From Rhizobium leguminosarum (GTDB lineage: Bacteria; Pseudomonadota; Alphaproteobacteria; Rhizobiales; Rhizobiaceae), in NCBI RefSeq assembly GCF_004123835.1, contig NZ_MZMU01000022.1, positions 143,814 through 207,813 of the forward strand: DNA of 64,000 nt, in the 5' to 3' direction. Every line of letters begins with the position of its first letter. Position 1 is the stretch's first letter. A model generated the notes under the pieces. It was not told the origin of the DNA. It made no database searches and worked only from the letters and a program-made list of their open reading frames with translations. The translations under genes were made by a program, and so were the position numbers. Shown piece after piece: positions 28,605-36,990 of this stretch.

Positions 28605-30811
28605 ATGTTGAGCGCTCGGAACTTCTGGCGGGCATCGGACAGGATGCGCTATGGGCCTTGATCGAGGGGCGACATGGCGATCCGTTTTCGATCCTCGGCC
28701 CCCACCAAAGCGGCGGCATGACGATCGTGCGGGTGTATCTGCCCGGTGCGGAAGCGGTCGATCTCATCGATGCGACGAGCGGCCGGGTGGTGGCGCCTTT
28801 CAGCATCGCCCACCCGTCCGGCCTCTTTGCGGCGGCGGCCGCCTCGAGGACGGGATACCGGCTGCGGATCACATGGCCGGATGCAGTTCAGATCACCGAG
28901 GACCCCTACAGTTTCGGTCTGCTGCTCGGAGAGCTCGACCTTCATCTGATATCGGAGGGCACCCATTATAGTCTGAGCCGGACGCTCGGCTCGGTGGCAA
29001 TGTCGATCGACGGTATATCAGGCGTTCGTTTCGCCGTCTGGGCTCCGAATGCGCGCCGCGTCTCGGTTGTCGGCGACTTCAACGCCTGGGACGGGCGGCG
29101 AAACCCGATGCGGCTGAGACCGTCGGCGGGCGTCTGGGAGCTGTTCGTCCCCCGGCTGGCCCCCGGCGAAAGGTATAAGTTCGAGATCGTCGATGCTGAG
29201 GGGACCTGCCTGCCGCAGAAGGCCGATCCGGTGGCGAGGGCAAGCGAAGCCGCCCCATCCACCGCCTCCATCGTCGCATCGTCGACGCCGTTTCGATGGA
29301 CCGATGACGGCTGGATGAAGGGCCGGTCCCGGCAAGACAGGCTGGAGGGCGCGTTCTCCGTCTATGAGGTGCACGCCGGCTCCTGGCTTCGTGATCTAAA
29401 GGACGGCAACAGGTCGCTCGACTGGGTGGAACTCAGCCAGCGGCTGGTTCCCTATGTCAGCGATATGGGCTTTACCCATATCGAGCTGCTGCCGATCATG
29501 GAGCATCCGTTCGGCGGTTCCTGGGGATATCAGCCGCTCGGTCTGTTCGCTCCGACCGGCCGATATGGGACGCCTGAGGATTTCGCCTATTTCATCGACC
29601 GGTGCCATGGCGCCGGGCTCGGCGTCATCCTCGACTGGGTGCCAGCCCATTTTCCCACAGACGTCTGGGGGCTTGCCCGCTTCGACGGCAGCGCTCTCTA
29701 CGAGCACGAAGATCCGCGCGAAGGCTTTCACCGCGACTGGAACACGCTGATCTACAATCTCGGCCGTAACGAGGTGAAAGGGTTCCTGATTGCCAGCGCG
29801 CTGGAATGGCTGGAGCGCTACCATATCGACGGCTTGCGGGTCGATGCCGTTGCCTCGATGCTTTACCGCGACTACAGCCGCAACGAGGGCGAATGGATTC
29901 CCAATCAATATGGCGGTCGCGAGAATTTGGAAGCCGTCGAATTCTTCAAGCACCTGAACAGCATCATTCACGAGCGCTGCCCGCACGCGATGACCATCGC
30001 CGAGGAATCGACGGCCTGGCCCGGCGTGACGAAGCCGCCCGAGCAGGGGGGACTGGGCTTCGATATCAAATGGAACATGGGCTGGATGCATGACAGCCTG
30101 AGCTATATCGAGAAGGATCCGATTTACCGGAGCTACGCCCATGGCACGATGACCTTCGGAATGATCTATGCCTATTCCGAACACTTCATTCTGCCGATTT
30201 CACATGACGAGGTCGTCTACGGAAAGGGCTCGCTGCTGACGAAGATGCCGGGCGACGAATTGCAGAAATTCGCCAATCTGCGCAGCTATCTCGCCTTCAT
30301 GTGGGGCCATCCCGGCAAGAAGCTCTTGTTCATGGGGAGCGAAGTCGCCCAGCCGGGCGAGTGGAATCACGACGGGTCAGTGACCTGGGATGTGCTGGAC
30401 CGGCCTCCGCATGTGGGGATTCAGCGCCTGGTGAAGGATCTGAACGGCCTTTACGGGGACGAGCTGGCATTGCAGTTCGGCGACTTTCATCCCGAGGGCT
30501 TCGAATGGGCAGCAGCCGACGACGCCGTCAATTCCGTCCTCGGCATGCTCCGTTATGCGCCCGACCGCGCTTCATCGGTGCTGGTCATGTCGAACTTCAC
30601 GCCGGTGCCGCGTTACGGCTACAGGATCGGCGTGCCGAGCGACGGCGTGTGGATCGAGCGGATGACGACGGACGCGCGGGAATATGGCGGCTCGGGCCTG
30701 GTCAACGGCGCGGTGTCGACCGAACCCGTGCCCGCCCACGGCAGGCCGGTCTCCCTGTCACTGACGCTGCCGCCGCTATCGACGATCTTTCTGCAAGGGC
30801 CGTCTCCCTGA
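28601..30811 (+). CDS. glgB: 1,4-alpha-glucan branching enzyme GlgB
   Basis: 736 residues of normal length. Two N-terminal beta-sandwich domains (N1 about 10-110, CBM48 about 125-225 with FAVWAPNA and VVGDFNAWDG), GH13 barrel about 250-600, and C-terminal beta domain. Catalytic residues: nucleophile D415 (GLRVDAVASM), E468 (IAEEST) and D536 (SHDEVVYGKG). The ATG at 28601 overlaps the treS stop; earlier in-frame codons lie in treS. GlgB adds alpha-1,6 branches to the linear glucan made by GlgE, completing the pathway. Confidence 0.97.
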   Translation: MNVERSELLAGIGQDALWALIEGRHGDPFSILGPHQSGGMTIVRVYLPGAEAVDLIDATSGRVVAPFSIAHPSGLFAAAAASRTGYRLRITWPDAVQITEDPYSFGLLLGELDLHLISEGTHYSLSRTLGSVAMSIDGISGVRFAVWAPNARRVSVVGDFNAWDGRRNPMRLRPSAGVWELFVPRLAPGERYKFEIVDAEGTCLPQKADPVARASEAAPSTASIVASSTPFRWTDDGWMKGRSRQDRLEGAFSVYEVHAGSWLRDLKDGNRSLDWVELSQRLVPYVSDMGFTHIELLPIMEHPFGGSWGYQPLGLFAPTGRYGTPEDFAYFIDRCHGAGLGVILDWVPAHFPTDVWGLARFDGSALYEHEDPREGFHRDWNTLIYNLGRNEVKGFLIASALEWLERYHIDGLRVDAVASMLYRDYSRNEGEWIPNQYGGRENLEAVEFFKHLNSIIHERCPHAMTIAEESTAWPGVTKPPEQGGLGFDIKWNMGWMHDSLSYIEKDPIYRSYAHGTMTFGMIYAYSEHFILPISHDEVVYGKGSLLTKMPGDELQKFANLRSYLAFMWGHPGKKLLFMGSEVAQPGEWNHDGSVTWDVLDRPPHVGIQRLVKDLNGLYGDELALQFGDFHPEGFEWAAADDAVNSVLGMLRYAPDRASSVLVMSNFTPVPRYGYRIGVPSDGVWIERMTTDAREYGGSGLVNGAVSTEPVPAHGRPVSLSLTLPPLSTIFLQGPSP

Positions 30812-30853
30812 CGGCGCGGCCGCGGACCGGTCACCCCGGTGGCGGTTTCACCG

Positions 30854-31615
30854 TCACCTGAGATAATGGATATGCGGGCGCGAATGATAGGGAGAGATTT
30901 CGATACGGGCCTCGACGGAAAAGACATTCCTGAGAAGATCCTCGCTCAACACGTCCTGCGGTGCGCCGGAGGCGACGATCCTGCCATGCTGCATGATGAT
31001 CAGCTGGTCGCAGAACATGGCGGCATGGTTGAGATCGTGCAGGGCGACGATGCTGGTGATCGGCAGGCCGGAGACGAGCCGCATCAGGCCGATCTGGTGC
31101 TGGATATCGAGATGGTTCGTCGGCTCGTCGAGGATAAGTTCCTGGGGCGACTGGGCGAGCGCCCTGGCAATATGAGTGCGCTGCTTTTCGCCGCCCGACA
31201 GGCTCTGCCAGCGATCGTCGCGCTTCTCCGCCATGCCGGCGCGCGCCAACGCCTCTTCGACTGCCTCTTCGTCGGCCCTCGTCCAGCCCGAGAACCTCGA
31301 CCGGTGCGGAAACCTTCCGAGCTTGACGACGTCAACGACCTTCAGATTGGCATTCGTCGTGGCATGCTGCTCGACGAAGGCGATCCGCCGGGCGATCGAC
31401 CGGCGGCTGATCGTGCCGATGTCGTTCCGGTCGAGCGTGACGCGGCCGGAATGCGGCCGCTTCAGGCCGGCCAGAAGCCGCAGCAACGAGGTCTTGCCCG
31501 AGCCGTTCGGGCCGAGCAGACCAAGCATCCGGCCGGGCTGCGCTTCCATGGAAACGCCATCGAGAATGGTCTTCCTGCCAATTTTCCAGATGAGGTTGTC
31601 GGCCTTGATGCTCAT
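30854..31615 (-). CDS. Iron-siderophore/haem-type ABC ATPase (FecE/FhuC family)
   Basis: 253 residues. Walker A GPNGSGKT (35-42), signature LSGGEKQR, Walker B LILDEPTNHLD and switch histidine in VALHDLNHA are all intact, with the DLNHA pattern usual in FecCD-associated ATPases. It belongs to a three-gene unit with 4-bp overlaps between each gene, in the order binding protein, permease, ATPase. It converges with the glgB gene (42 bp between stops). Confidence 0.93.
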   Translation of the reverse strand: MSIKADNLIWKIGRKTILDGVSMEAQPGRMLGLLGPNGSGKTSLLRLLAGLKRPHSGRVTLDRNDIGTISRRSIARRIAFVEQHATTNANLKVVDVVKLGRFPHRSRFSGWTRADEEAVEEALARAGMAEKRDDRWQSLSGGEKQRTHIARALAQSPQELILDEPTNHLDIQHQIGLMRLVSGLPITSIVALHDLNHAAMFCDQLIIMQHGRIVASGAPQDVLSEDLLRNVFSVEARIEISPYHSRPHIHYLR

Positions 31616-32652
31616 GATGCGCGCTGGAACCGATAGAGGATGATCGAGAAGAAGGGGACGCCGACCAGCGCCGTGACGACGCCGATCGGCAGGATCTGGT
31701 TGGGAATGAGGGCGCGCGCAGCGATGTCGGCGAGCACCATGAAGATCGCCCCTGTTATGGCGCAGGCCGGCAGCAGGCGAACATGCAGCGGCCCGACGAC
31801 AAAGCGGGCGACATGCGGCACAACGAGGCCGACGAAGCCGATCGACCCCACCATGCTGACGATCGTCGCCGTCATCATGGCGGTCAGCGCGAAGAGCACC
31901 ATGCGGGCGCGCCCGACATTGACGCCGAGCGAAGATGCCGCCTCGTCACCGAAAGCGAAGGCGTCGAGCACGCGGGCGTAGAACAGGCAGCCGACGAGGC
32001 TGATGCCGACGACGATCGAGACCAGCGCGAATTCCGGCCAGCGCACGCCGCCGAAGCTGCCGAGCAGCCAGAACATGACGTCGCGGGCCTGCTGCGCATT
32101 GGCCGAGGTGGTGACGATATAGGACGTCGTGGCGTTGAAAAGCTGCGAAGCGGCGACACCGGCAAGGATGGTCCGATCCGCTCCGCCGCGAGTGCCGTTC
32201 GACAGCAGCGCGACGAAGAAGAAGGCTGCGAAGGCCCCGGCAAACGCGCCGGCGGAAAGCGAAACCGCACCGGCACCCATTCCCAGGATAACGATTGCAA
32301 CGGCGCCGGTCGAAGCGCCGGCGGAGATGCCGAGAACATAGGGTTCGGCAAGCGGGTTGCGCAGCAGCGACTGCATGATCGCGCCCGACAGCGCAAGGCC
32401 CGCGCCGCAGAAGGCGGCAACGAGCGCCCGGCTGAGACGATAATCCCAGATGACGGTCTCATGGATGCGGTTCAGTTCGACCGCGGTCCATCCCAGCCGG
32501 TTAGTGACGGCCGAAAACGTGGTTGCAAGCGGGATCGGCAGGTCGCCGATCCCGACGCTGACGCCAATGGCGACAGCGATGAGGCAGAAAGAGGCGAGGA
32601 GCAGTGCGAGGACGGCTCCCAGCTGCCGGAAGATACGGCCCGCTTCCGTCAC
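31612..32652 (-). CDS. FecCD-family ABC permease
   Basis: 346 residues with about ten predicted spans. Family signatures visible include LAEPYVLGISAGAS in the cytoplasmic loop, GSIGFVGLVVPHVAR and the ARALIPNQILPIGVVTAL segment near the C-terminus. Such permeases form homodimers for import of ferric siderophores, haem or cobalamin. The start overlaps the stop of the binding-protein gene by 4 bp. Confidence 0.94.
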   Translation of the reverse strand: MTEAGRIFRQLGAVLALLLASFCLIAVAIGVSVGIGDLPIPLATTFSAVTNRLGWTAVELNRIHETVIWDYRLSRALVAAFCGAGLALSGAIMQSLLRNPLAEPYVLGISAGASTGAVAIVILGMGAGAVSLSAGAFAGAFAAFFFVALLSNGTRGGADRTILAGVAASQLFNATTSYIVTTSANAQQARDVMFWLLGSFGGVRWPEFALVSIVVGISLVGCLFYARVLDAFAFGDEAASSLGVNVGRARMVLFALTAMMTATIVSMVGSIGFVGLVVPHVARFVVGPLHVRLLPACAITGAIFMVLADIAARALIPNQILPIGVVTALVGVPFFSIILYRFQRAS

Positions 32653-33674
32653 TTCAACAGACCGAGAGCCTTCAGCTGGCCGGCCACCTGCTCAGCGCCG
32701 TAAACCGTGCGGACAGTCGGGTTCATGGCCTGGCCGTCCATGATTACGATCGCCTTGTTCTTGACGGCAGGGATCTGGCTGACGGCCGGATCGGTGTTCA
32801 GGAAATTGATCTTGGCCTCCGGCTTGTCGAGCTCCCACCGGTTGCGGTCGAGGCTGGCGACGACGATGACGTCGGGATTGGAGGCGATGATGCCTTCCCA
32901 GCCGAGCGTTGGCCATTCCGCTTCCGCTGATATCGCGTTGTGTCCGCCGAGTAGGTCGGCGATAAAGCCGGACGCGCTGTTCTTGCCGCCGAGATAGGCG
33001 TCGGCCGACGGGCTGGGGCTGGAGAACCAGAAGACGTAGGAAAGGTTCTTGCCGTCCTTCGAAACGCTGGAGCGAAGCTTGGCTTCGCGCGCCTTGAAGT
33101 CGGCGATCAGCGCCTGGCCGCGATCGGCGACGTCGAAAATCTCAGAGAGTTCGTCGATCTCCTTGTAGAGAAGATCCATGTTCCACAGCTCGCCGCGGCT
33201 GCCATACTGGTCCTTGACGTCCTTGGTGCTAAGGCAGGTGCTGGGCGAGAGATAGGTGGCGACGCCGACCTTGTCGAAATCCTCGCGCTTGGCGATCTTG
33301 CTGTTCGGCCCGACCAGGCTCGGCAAGGCCACCGCCACGAAGTCGGGATTTTCGGCGAGGATCGATTCGAAGGTCGGCATTTCGACGGTCAGAAGCTTGA
33401 CCTTGGCATTGGCCTCGGCGAGCTGCGGCAGGACCTTGCTCGGCCAGAAGGCGGTGCCGGCCATCTTGTCCTCGAGGCCGAGCAGCAGCAGGATTTCCGC
33501 GCTGTTCTGGCCGAGGCCGACCGCCCGCTCGGGCGCCTTCTTGAAGGTTACCTCAGCACCGCAGTTTTCCAGCGTCAGCGGATAGGTCGTCGAACCGGCC
33601 AAAGACGGACTTGCGGCAAGGCCGATCAGGGCGGAAAGGCCGCAGGCGGCCAGAAGCGATTTGAGGCTGGTCAC
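32649..33674 (-). CDS. Periplasmic binding protein for iron-chelate-type uptake
   Basis: 341 residues. Sec signal peptide (SLLAACGLSALIGLAASPSLAG, cleaved near residue 26) followed by a class III (BtuF/FhuD-like) binding protein with two lobes joined by a long helix. RAVGLGQNSAEILLLLGLEDK is the typical first lobe start. The ligand is not readable from the sequence; siderophore, haem or another metal chelate is possible. No clear Fur box or TGA-N9-TCA iron-responsive box was found in the 111 bp upstream, and no outer-membrane receptor is near. Confidence 0.9.
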   Translation of the reverse strand: MTSLKSLLAACGLSALIGLAASPSLAGSTTYPLTLENCGAEVTFKKAPERAVGLGQNSAEILLLLGLEDKMAGTAFWPSKVLPQLAEANAKVKLLTVEMPTFESILAENPDFVAVALPSLVGPNSKIAKREDFDKVGVATYLSPSTCLSTKDVKDQYGSRGELWNMDLLYKEIDELSEIFDVADRGQALIADFKAREAKLRSSVSKDGKNLSYVFWFSSPSPSADAYLGGKNSASGFIADLLGGHNAISAEAEWPTLGWEGIIASNPDVIVVASLDRNRWELDKPEAKINFLNTDPAVSQIPAVKNKAIVIMDGQAMNPTVRTVYGAEQVAGQLKALGLLK

Positions 33675-33785
33675 GAATAAATCCCCGGTGCGTGAGTATG
33701 TGCGGCCGCCGTATAGCCTCAGAAACGGGCAGAAAACAAGACCAAATAAATCAACTTATCGCAAAATTGCAGCCGCGTTCCCTGC

Positions 33786-34424
33786 CTAAACCGGGGCAAC
33801 CGGTGACAGCGACTTGCCGTAGACTTCGAGGATCGCGGCGATCTCCTTGAGGATGCCGGAGAGGGGAAGCGTGTCCTGTCTGTTGAACGCCATGTCGCTG
33901 CGTTCGAAAAGGGCAAGGCAGATCTCGTTCGAATCATGGCGCGACTGATAAGCGAGACCATCCGGCCGGTCGGCATGGTCCCAAAGCGCGTCGGCCCAAA
34001 GGCCGCATGGTTCGTAGGGGCCGGTGGAGATGGCATTATCGGTGCCGAGAGCCTGCAGGCCGGTTCCGTGCATGCGCACGATCCTCAGCGGTCTGATACA
34101 GCTGAGTTCACTGATGGCGCGGGTGGTGATTTCGGTCATGGACACCATCAACCGCTGGGGATTGCGCAGGATCGTTTCCGCAAGCGCTCCCCTGCGGCTC
34201 ATCCCGACATAGAGAATTCCGAAACGTCCGCTGGCGCTGTCGAAACGATTGGTGGCGGCAATCCCGGGGCCGGGTCCAAAGAAGATGGGATCGAGATGCG
34301 TCCGATGGACCCTATGGAGAACCTGCCCGGCTGGAATGAGGTCGATCGGCAATGACGAATGGGCGAGCCAAGAGGGCGGGGGCAGTGCAGCTCCCGACGG
34401 CCCTCTGCCTGCATTTGCCGGCAT
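33786..34424 (-). CDS. RES-domain toxin (NAD-degrading type)
   Basis: 212 residues. The family is named for conserved Arg, Glu and Ser, seen here as R in VLHRVHR, E in GALAETILR and S in YQSRHD, with the LYVGMSRRGALAET core. RES toxins of type II toxin-antitoxin systems deplete NAD+. The start overlaps the stop of the upstream antitoxin by one base (TGATG arrangement), the usual antitoxin-first order. Confidence 0.85.
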   Translation of the reverse strand: MPANAGRGPSGAALPPPSWLAHSSLPIDLIPAGQVLHRVHRTHLDPIFFGPGPGIAATNRFDSASGRFGILYVGMSRRGALAETILRNPQRLMVSMTEITTRAISELSCIRPLRIVRMHGTGLQALGTDNAISTGPYEPCGLWADALWDHADRPDGLAYQSRHDSNEICLALFERSDMAFNRQDTLPLSGILKEIAAILEVYGKSLSPVAPV

Positions 34425-35035
34425 CAGGCAAAGCCGTCGGAGGTTTCAATCCGGATCAGACGCCGGACTGATTCACGATCGCCGTCGCGCAGCGCCTGCA
34501 GAGCTGTCCGACCACCGAGAACCGTATCGGAAGCAAGCAGAAAATCCAATGCGATCCAGGGACCGGCGGCGGCAAAACCACGCACGACGTCGGAAATCCC
34601 CGCGATCACCTCACCTTGATCAAACTGGCAGAGCGGATAGCGCCAGTCGCTGCCCTCGCGCACGGCAAGCAGCGTGCCGGTCCGCCGCCTCTTGTCGATT
34701 GCCTGTCTGCTGATGCCGAGGATCCGTCCGGCGTCCTCGGCCGACATCGTCCCGCCGGCCCGTTCGACGAGATTTTGCCGATGCTCGACGTTGCGAGCCA
34801 GTGCCGGAACCAGCGGATCGAGATCGTTTATCGCCGCTCCCACCATATCCGAGCGGCTGAGAAGCTGCGCCAACGATCCGGCGTCGGTCGGGGCTGAAAG
34901 CGCCTCGGCTAGGTCCTTTGCCGGCACATTTGCAGAAATGCGCTCCAGCGCCGACGTCGCGCGTCGCAGAAACGCGGTCCTGATGGAATTCGGTTCTTCC
35001 TGCGCGGTGGCGGGACCGGATGCGTGGCGGGTCAC
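34424..35035 (-). CDS. Xre/MbcA/ParS-type antitoxin (DUF2384), partner of RES toxin
   Basis: 203 residues. A central HTH (MSAEDAGRILGISRQAIDKRR) precedes the C-terminal DUF2384 toxin-binding domain (PWIALDFLLASDTVLGGR to the end). The N-terminal about 85 residues are extra compared with the compact Xre antitoxins and are helical. Start GTG 35035 has a near-ideal AAGGAGG 7 bp upstream. The gene is co-transcribed with the toxin and probably binds the palindromic promoter just upstream, which is typical of conditional cooperativity. Confidence 0.83.
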   Translation of the reverse strand: MTRHASGPATAQEEPNSIRTAFLRRATSALERISANVPAKDLAEALSAPTDAGSLAQLLSRSDMVGAAINDLDPLVPALARNVEHRQNLVERAGGTMSAEDAGRILGISRQAIDKRRRTGTLLAVREGSDWRYPLCQFDQGEVIAGISDVVRGFAAAGPWIALDFLLASDTVLGGRTALQALRDGDRESVRRLIRIETSDGFA

Positions 35036-35048
35036 TGAGCGCCTCCTT

Positions 35049-35093
35049 GGTTGACAAGGTATTTATAAGGTTCATGACAATATGAAGTCAACC
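35049..35093 (-). promoter_or_regulatory. Toxin-antitoxin promoter framed by an inverted repeat
   Basis: Minus strand: -35 TTGACT (35086-35091), 18-bp spacer, -10 TATAAA (35062-35067). Perfect 7-bp arms GGTTGAC/GTCAACC (35049-35055 and 35087-35093) bracket the whole promoter and include the -35, a plausible antitoxin operator. Confidence 0.65.
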
Positions 35094-35114
35094 ATGTATC
35101 GAAGCCGGAGCTCA

Positions 35115-35978
35115 TCAGTGCGCTTCAAAAAACCCCCTGATCGCCCTGGAGAGCGCATACGGATTTTCCTCTGCCACGTGGTGACCGCTCTCTATCCCGA
35201 AACCTCGCACGTCATCCGCCCAGTTTCGCCAGATAGCGGCAGGATCGCCATAGATCTGTTCCATGTCGTCCCTGAGCGACCAGAGGCACAGCATGGGGCA
35301 CATCACTTTCCGGCCGGCGTCGCGGTCCGCGCGGTCGTGAAGATGGTCGATGCTGAGACCGGCGCGATAATCCTCGACCATGCCATGGATCACATCGGGA
35401 TCCTGGATGACGTCGAGCAGGTCATCATAGGCCTCTAAACCCATCAGCCTGGGTGACAGCTTGTCGTACCATGCTAGGGGATCGGCTGAAATTGCGCGTT
35501 CCGGCTTTTCCGGCTGGGCAAAGAAGAACCAGTGATACCAGTCTCTGGCAAAGGTCCAGTCGGCGCGTTCGAGATGCTCGATAACAGGGATGCCGTCCAC
35601 GATGACGAGCTTGCGCACGCAGGCGGGATGATCCATCGCCATGCGGAACGCCGTCAAGCTTCCACGGTCGTGGCCGACCACGAAGAAGCTTTCGTGCCCC
35701 AATCGCCTCATCAGCTCGACGAGGGCGTGAGCCTTGGCGCGCTTGGAGGAATTGCTGCTCTCGGGCGCATCGGCCGGCTGGTAGGAGCGGCCGAAGCCGG
35801 GAAGGTCGGGGCAGACCACCGTTAAGTGCGGGGATAGGAAATCTGCCACCCGGCCCCAGGTCATATGGGTTCTCGGATGACCGTGGAGCAGAAGAACGGC
35901 AGGCCCCGATCCGCCTTGACGGACGCGAACCTGCCCGGGACCGACGTCGACAGTGTCCAACGTAAAGTCTTCGAACAT
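35115..35978 (-). CDS. Alpha/beta hydrolase, fluoroacetate/haloacetate dehalogenase-like
   Basis: 287 residues. Oxyanion motif LHGHPRTHMTW, nucleophile D104 in VVGHDRGSLTA, an aspartate where serine hydrolases have serine, and a late catalytic His in SGHHVAEENP. The YHWFFFAQP segment matches the His-Trp pair that binds the halide in fluoroacetate dehalogenases, and GHDRG carries the conserved Arg. The fit to haloacetate dehalogenase is good but activity on another substrate, such as an epoxide, is possible. Start ATG 35978. The neighbouring small gene ends 2 bp upstream, so they may be co-transcribed. Confidence 0.82.
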   Translation of the reverse strand: MFEDFTLDTVDVGPGQVRVRQGGSGPAVLLLHGHPRTHMTWGRVADFLSPHLTVVCPDLPGFGRSYQPADAPESSNSSKRAKAHALVELMRRLGHESFFVVGHDRGSLTAFRMAMDHPACVRKLVIVDGIPVIEHLERADWTFARDWYHWFFFAQPEKPERAISADPLAWYDKLSPRLMGLEAYDDLLDVIQDPDVIHGMVEDYRAGLSIDHLHDRADRDAGRKVMCPMLCLWSLRDDMEQIYGDPAAIWRNWADDVRGFGIESGHHVAEENPYALSRAIRGFFEAH

Positions 35979-35980
35979 GT

Positions 35981-36262
35981 TCAGGTCAGCTTTCCCACGC
36001 GCTTGGCATAGTCCGAAAAGGTGAATCGCTCGCCTTTCTGGCTTGCCTGATTGGCCAGCAGAAGCACACGAAGGGGAAACAGGGTCGCCGCGCGGTTGGC
36101 GTCGGACAGATCGTGTCCGTTATTTTCTTCAACGCTTTTCCTGGCCTTCGAGAGCGCAACGTCCAGCTCCTCATGGGTGAGCAGTCCTTTTTCGACGATT
36201 GCATCTGTTATCGACGCGATCGCCATAATGAGGCCTTCGAGCTGCAGGTTCGCCGTATTCAT
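35981..36262 (-). CDS. Small helical protein of unknown function
   Basis: 93 residues, mostly alpha-helical: two helices (ASITDAIVEKGLLTHEELDVAL and NRAATLFPLRVLLLANQA) and a short C-terminal basic segment. The start ATG 36262 is preceded by GGAGGG. An in-frame TTG 12 bp further up overlaps that site and is rejected. No known domain recognised. It precedes the dehalogenase-like gene by 2 bp. Confidence 0.6.
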   Translation of the reverse strand: MNTANLQLEGLIMAIASITDAIVEKGLLTHEELDVALSKARKSVEENNGHDLSDANRAATLFPLRVLLLANQASQKGERFTFSDYAKRVGKLT

Positions 36263-36313
36263 TGTGCCCTCCAATGAAGTGAAGCGGTCTCTCCGGCCGC
36301 CATCATAGTCACG

Positions 36314-36769
36314 TCAGTCTTCTTGAACCGGGCGGATTGTGTCTACCGAGATCACACCGTCGACGACCCCGCGTTTGACGTCGCGTCTATCCCGATCGAT
36401 CTCGATGACGGTGTAGAGTTTGTCGTCGCGGAAGGCGCTGGCATTGACCGTGGTGACATCCTCGGCGGGAGCTGCATCAACTTCCATGAAGTCGAGTTCG
36501 CGCGCCGCGGCGACGATCCTGGCATCGCCGGACGTCCTGGCGGCAACCACGATGACGCCGTGGTTGGGAGCATTGTCCCATCTCGGATCGTCGGGTTCGG
36601 CGATGGGTTCCAGCCGATAGATGTTGAGCATCTCGCCGCCCGCGTTGGGCGAAGCTTGCGCAGCCGCGTCCTCGATTTGCGCCTGGCTCTCGACTGACTT
36701 TCCGAAGGTGGTCGGGCTGGTCGCGTTGTTGATCTCTTCTTCCTTGCCTGTCCTTGAAACGTTCGACAT
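36314..36769 (-). CDS. Conserved-type small protein under an EcfG-like promoter
   Basis: 151 residues. A disordered N-terminal half rich in Ser/Glu/Ala is followed by a compact alpha/beta part (NHGVIVVAARTSGDARIV, LYTVIEIDRDRR). Family not recognised. Start ATG 36769 has GGAGAG upstream; longer in-frame versions would run through the promoter described next. The perfect EcfG-type promoter 25 bp upstream predicts stationary-phase or stress induction. Confidence 0.65.
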   Translation of the reverse strand: MSNVSRTGKEEEINNATSPTTFGKSVESQAQIEDAAAQASPNAGGEMLNIYRLEPIAEPDDPRWDNAPNHGVIVVAARTSGDARIVAAARELDFMEVDAAPAEDVTTVNASAFRDDKLYTVIEIDRDRRDVKRGVVDGVISVDTIRPVQED

Positions 36770-36793
36770 GTCGCTCTCCATTGTCAGGACGGA

Positions 36794-36819
36794 AACGACA
36801 GCCGGCAGCAAAGTGTTCC
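36794..36819 (-). promoter_or_regulatory. EcfG-type general stress promoter
   Basis: On the minus strand GGAAC (36815-36819), exactly 17 bp, then CGTT (36794-36797): a full match to the alphaproteobacterial EcfG consensus, placed 24 bp before the start of the 151-residue protein. Confidence 0.75.
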
Positions 36820-36990
36820 CGCGCACGAAAAACCGCAAATTCCACCGAGACGGTTTCCGGCGAGCATTCTCGATATCTGCAACTATCAGGCTCATTTTGG
36901 GCGGTGAATCATGTTAGGATGGACGCGGGATGGCCATACCATTTTCTGAGTTGAGCGCTAAATTACCAGTCGTCGAACAGGGGGATTTTC

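Noticed and set aside
33675..33785. Iron-responsive box upstream of the iron-chelate importer
   Set aside because: I looked for Fur-type and TGA-N9-TCA motifs and saw none convincing.
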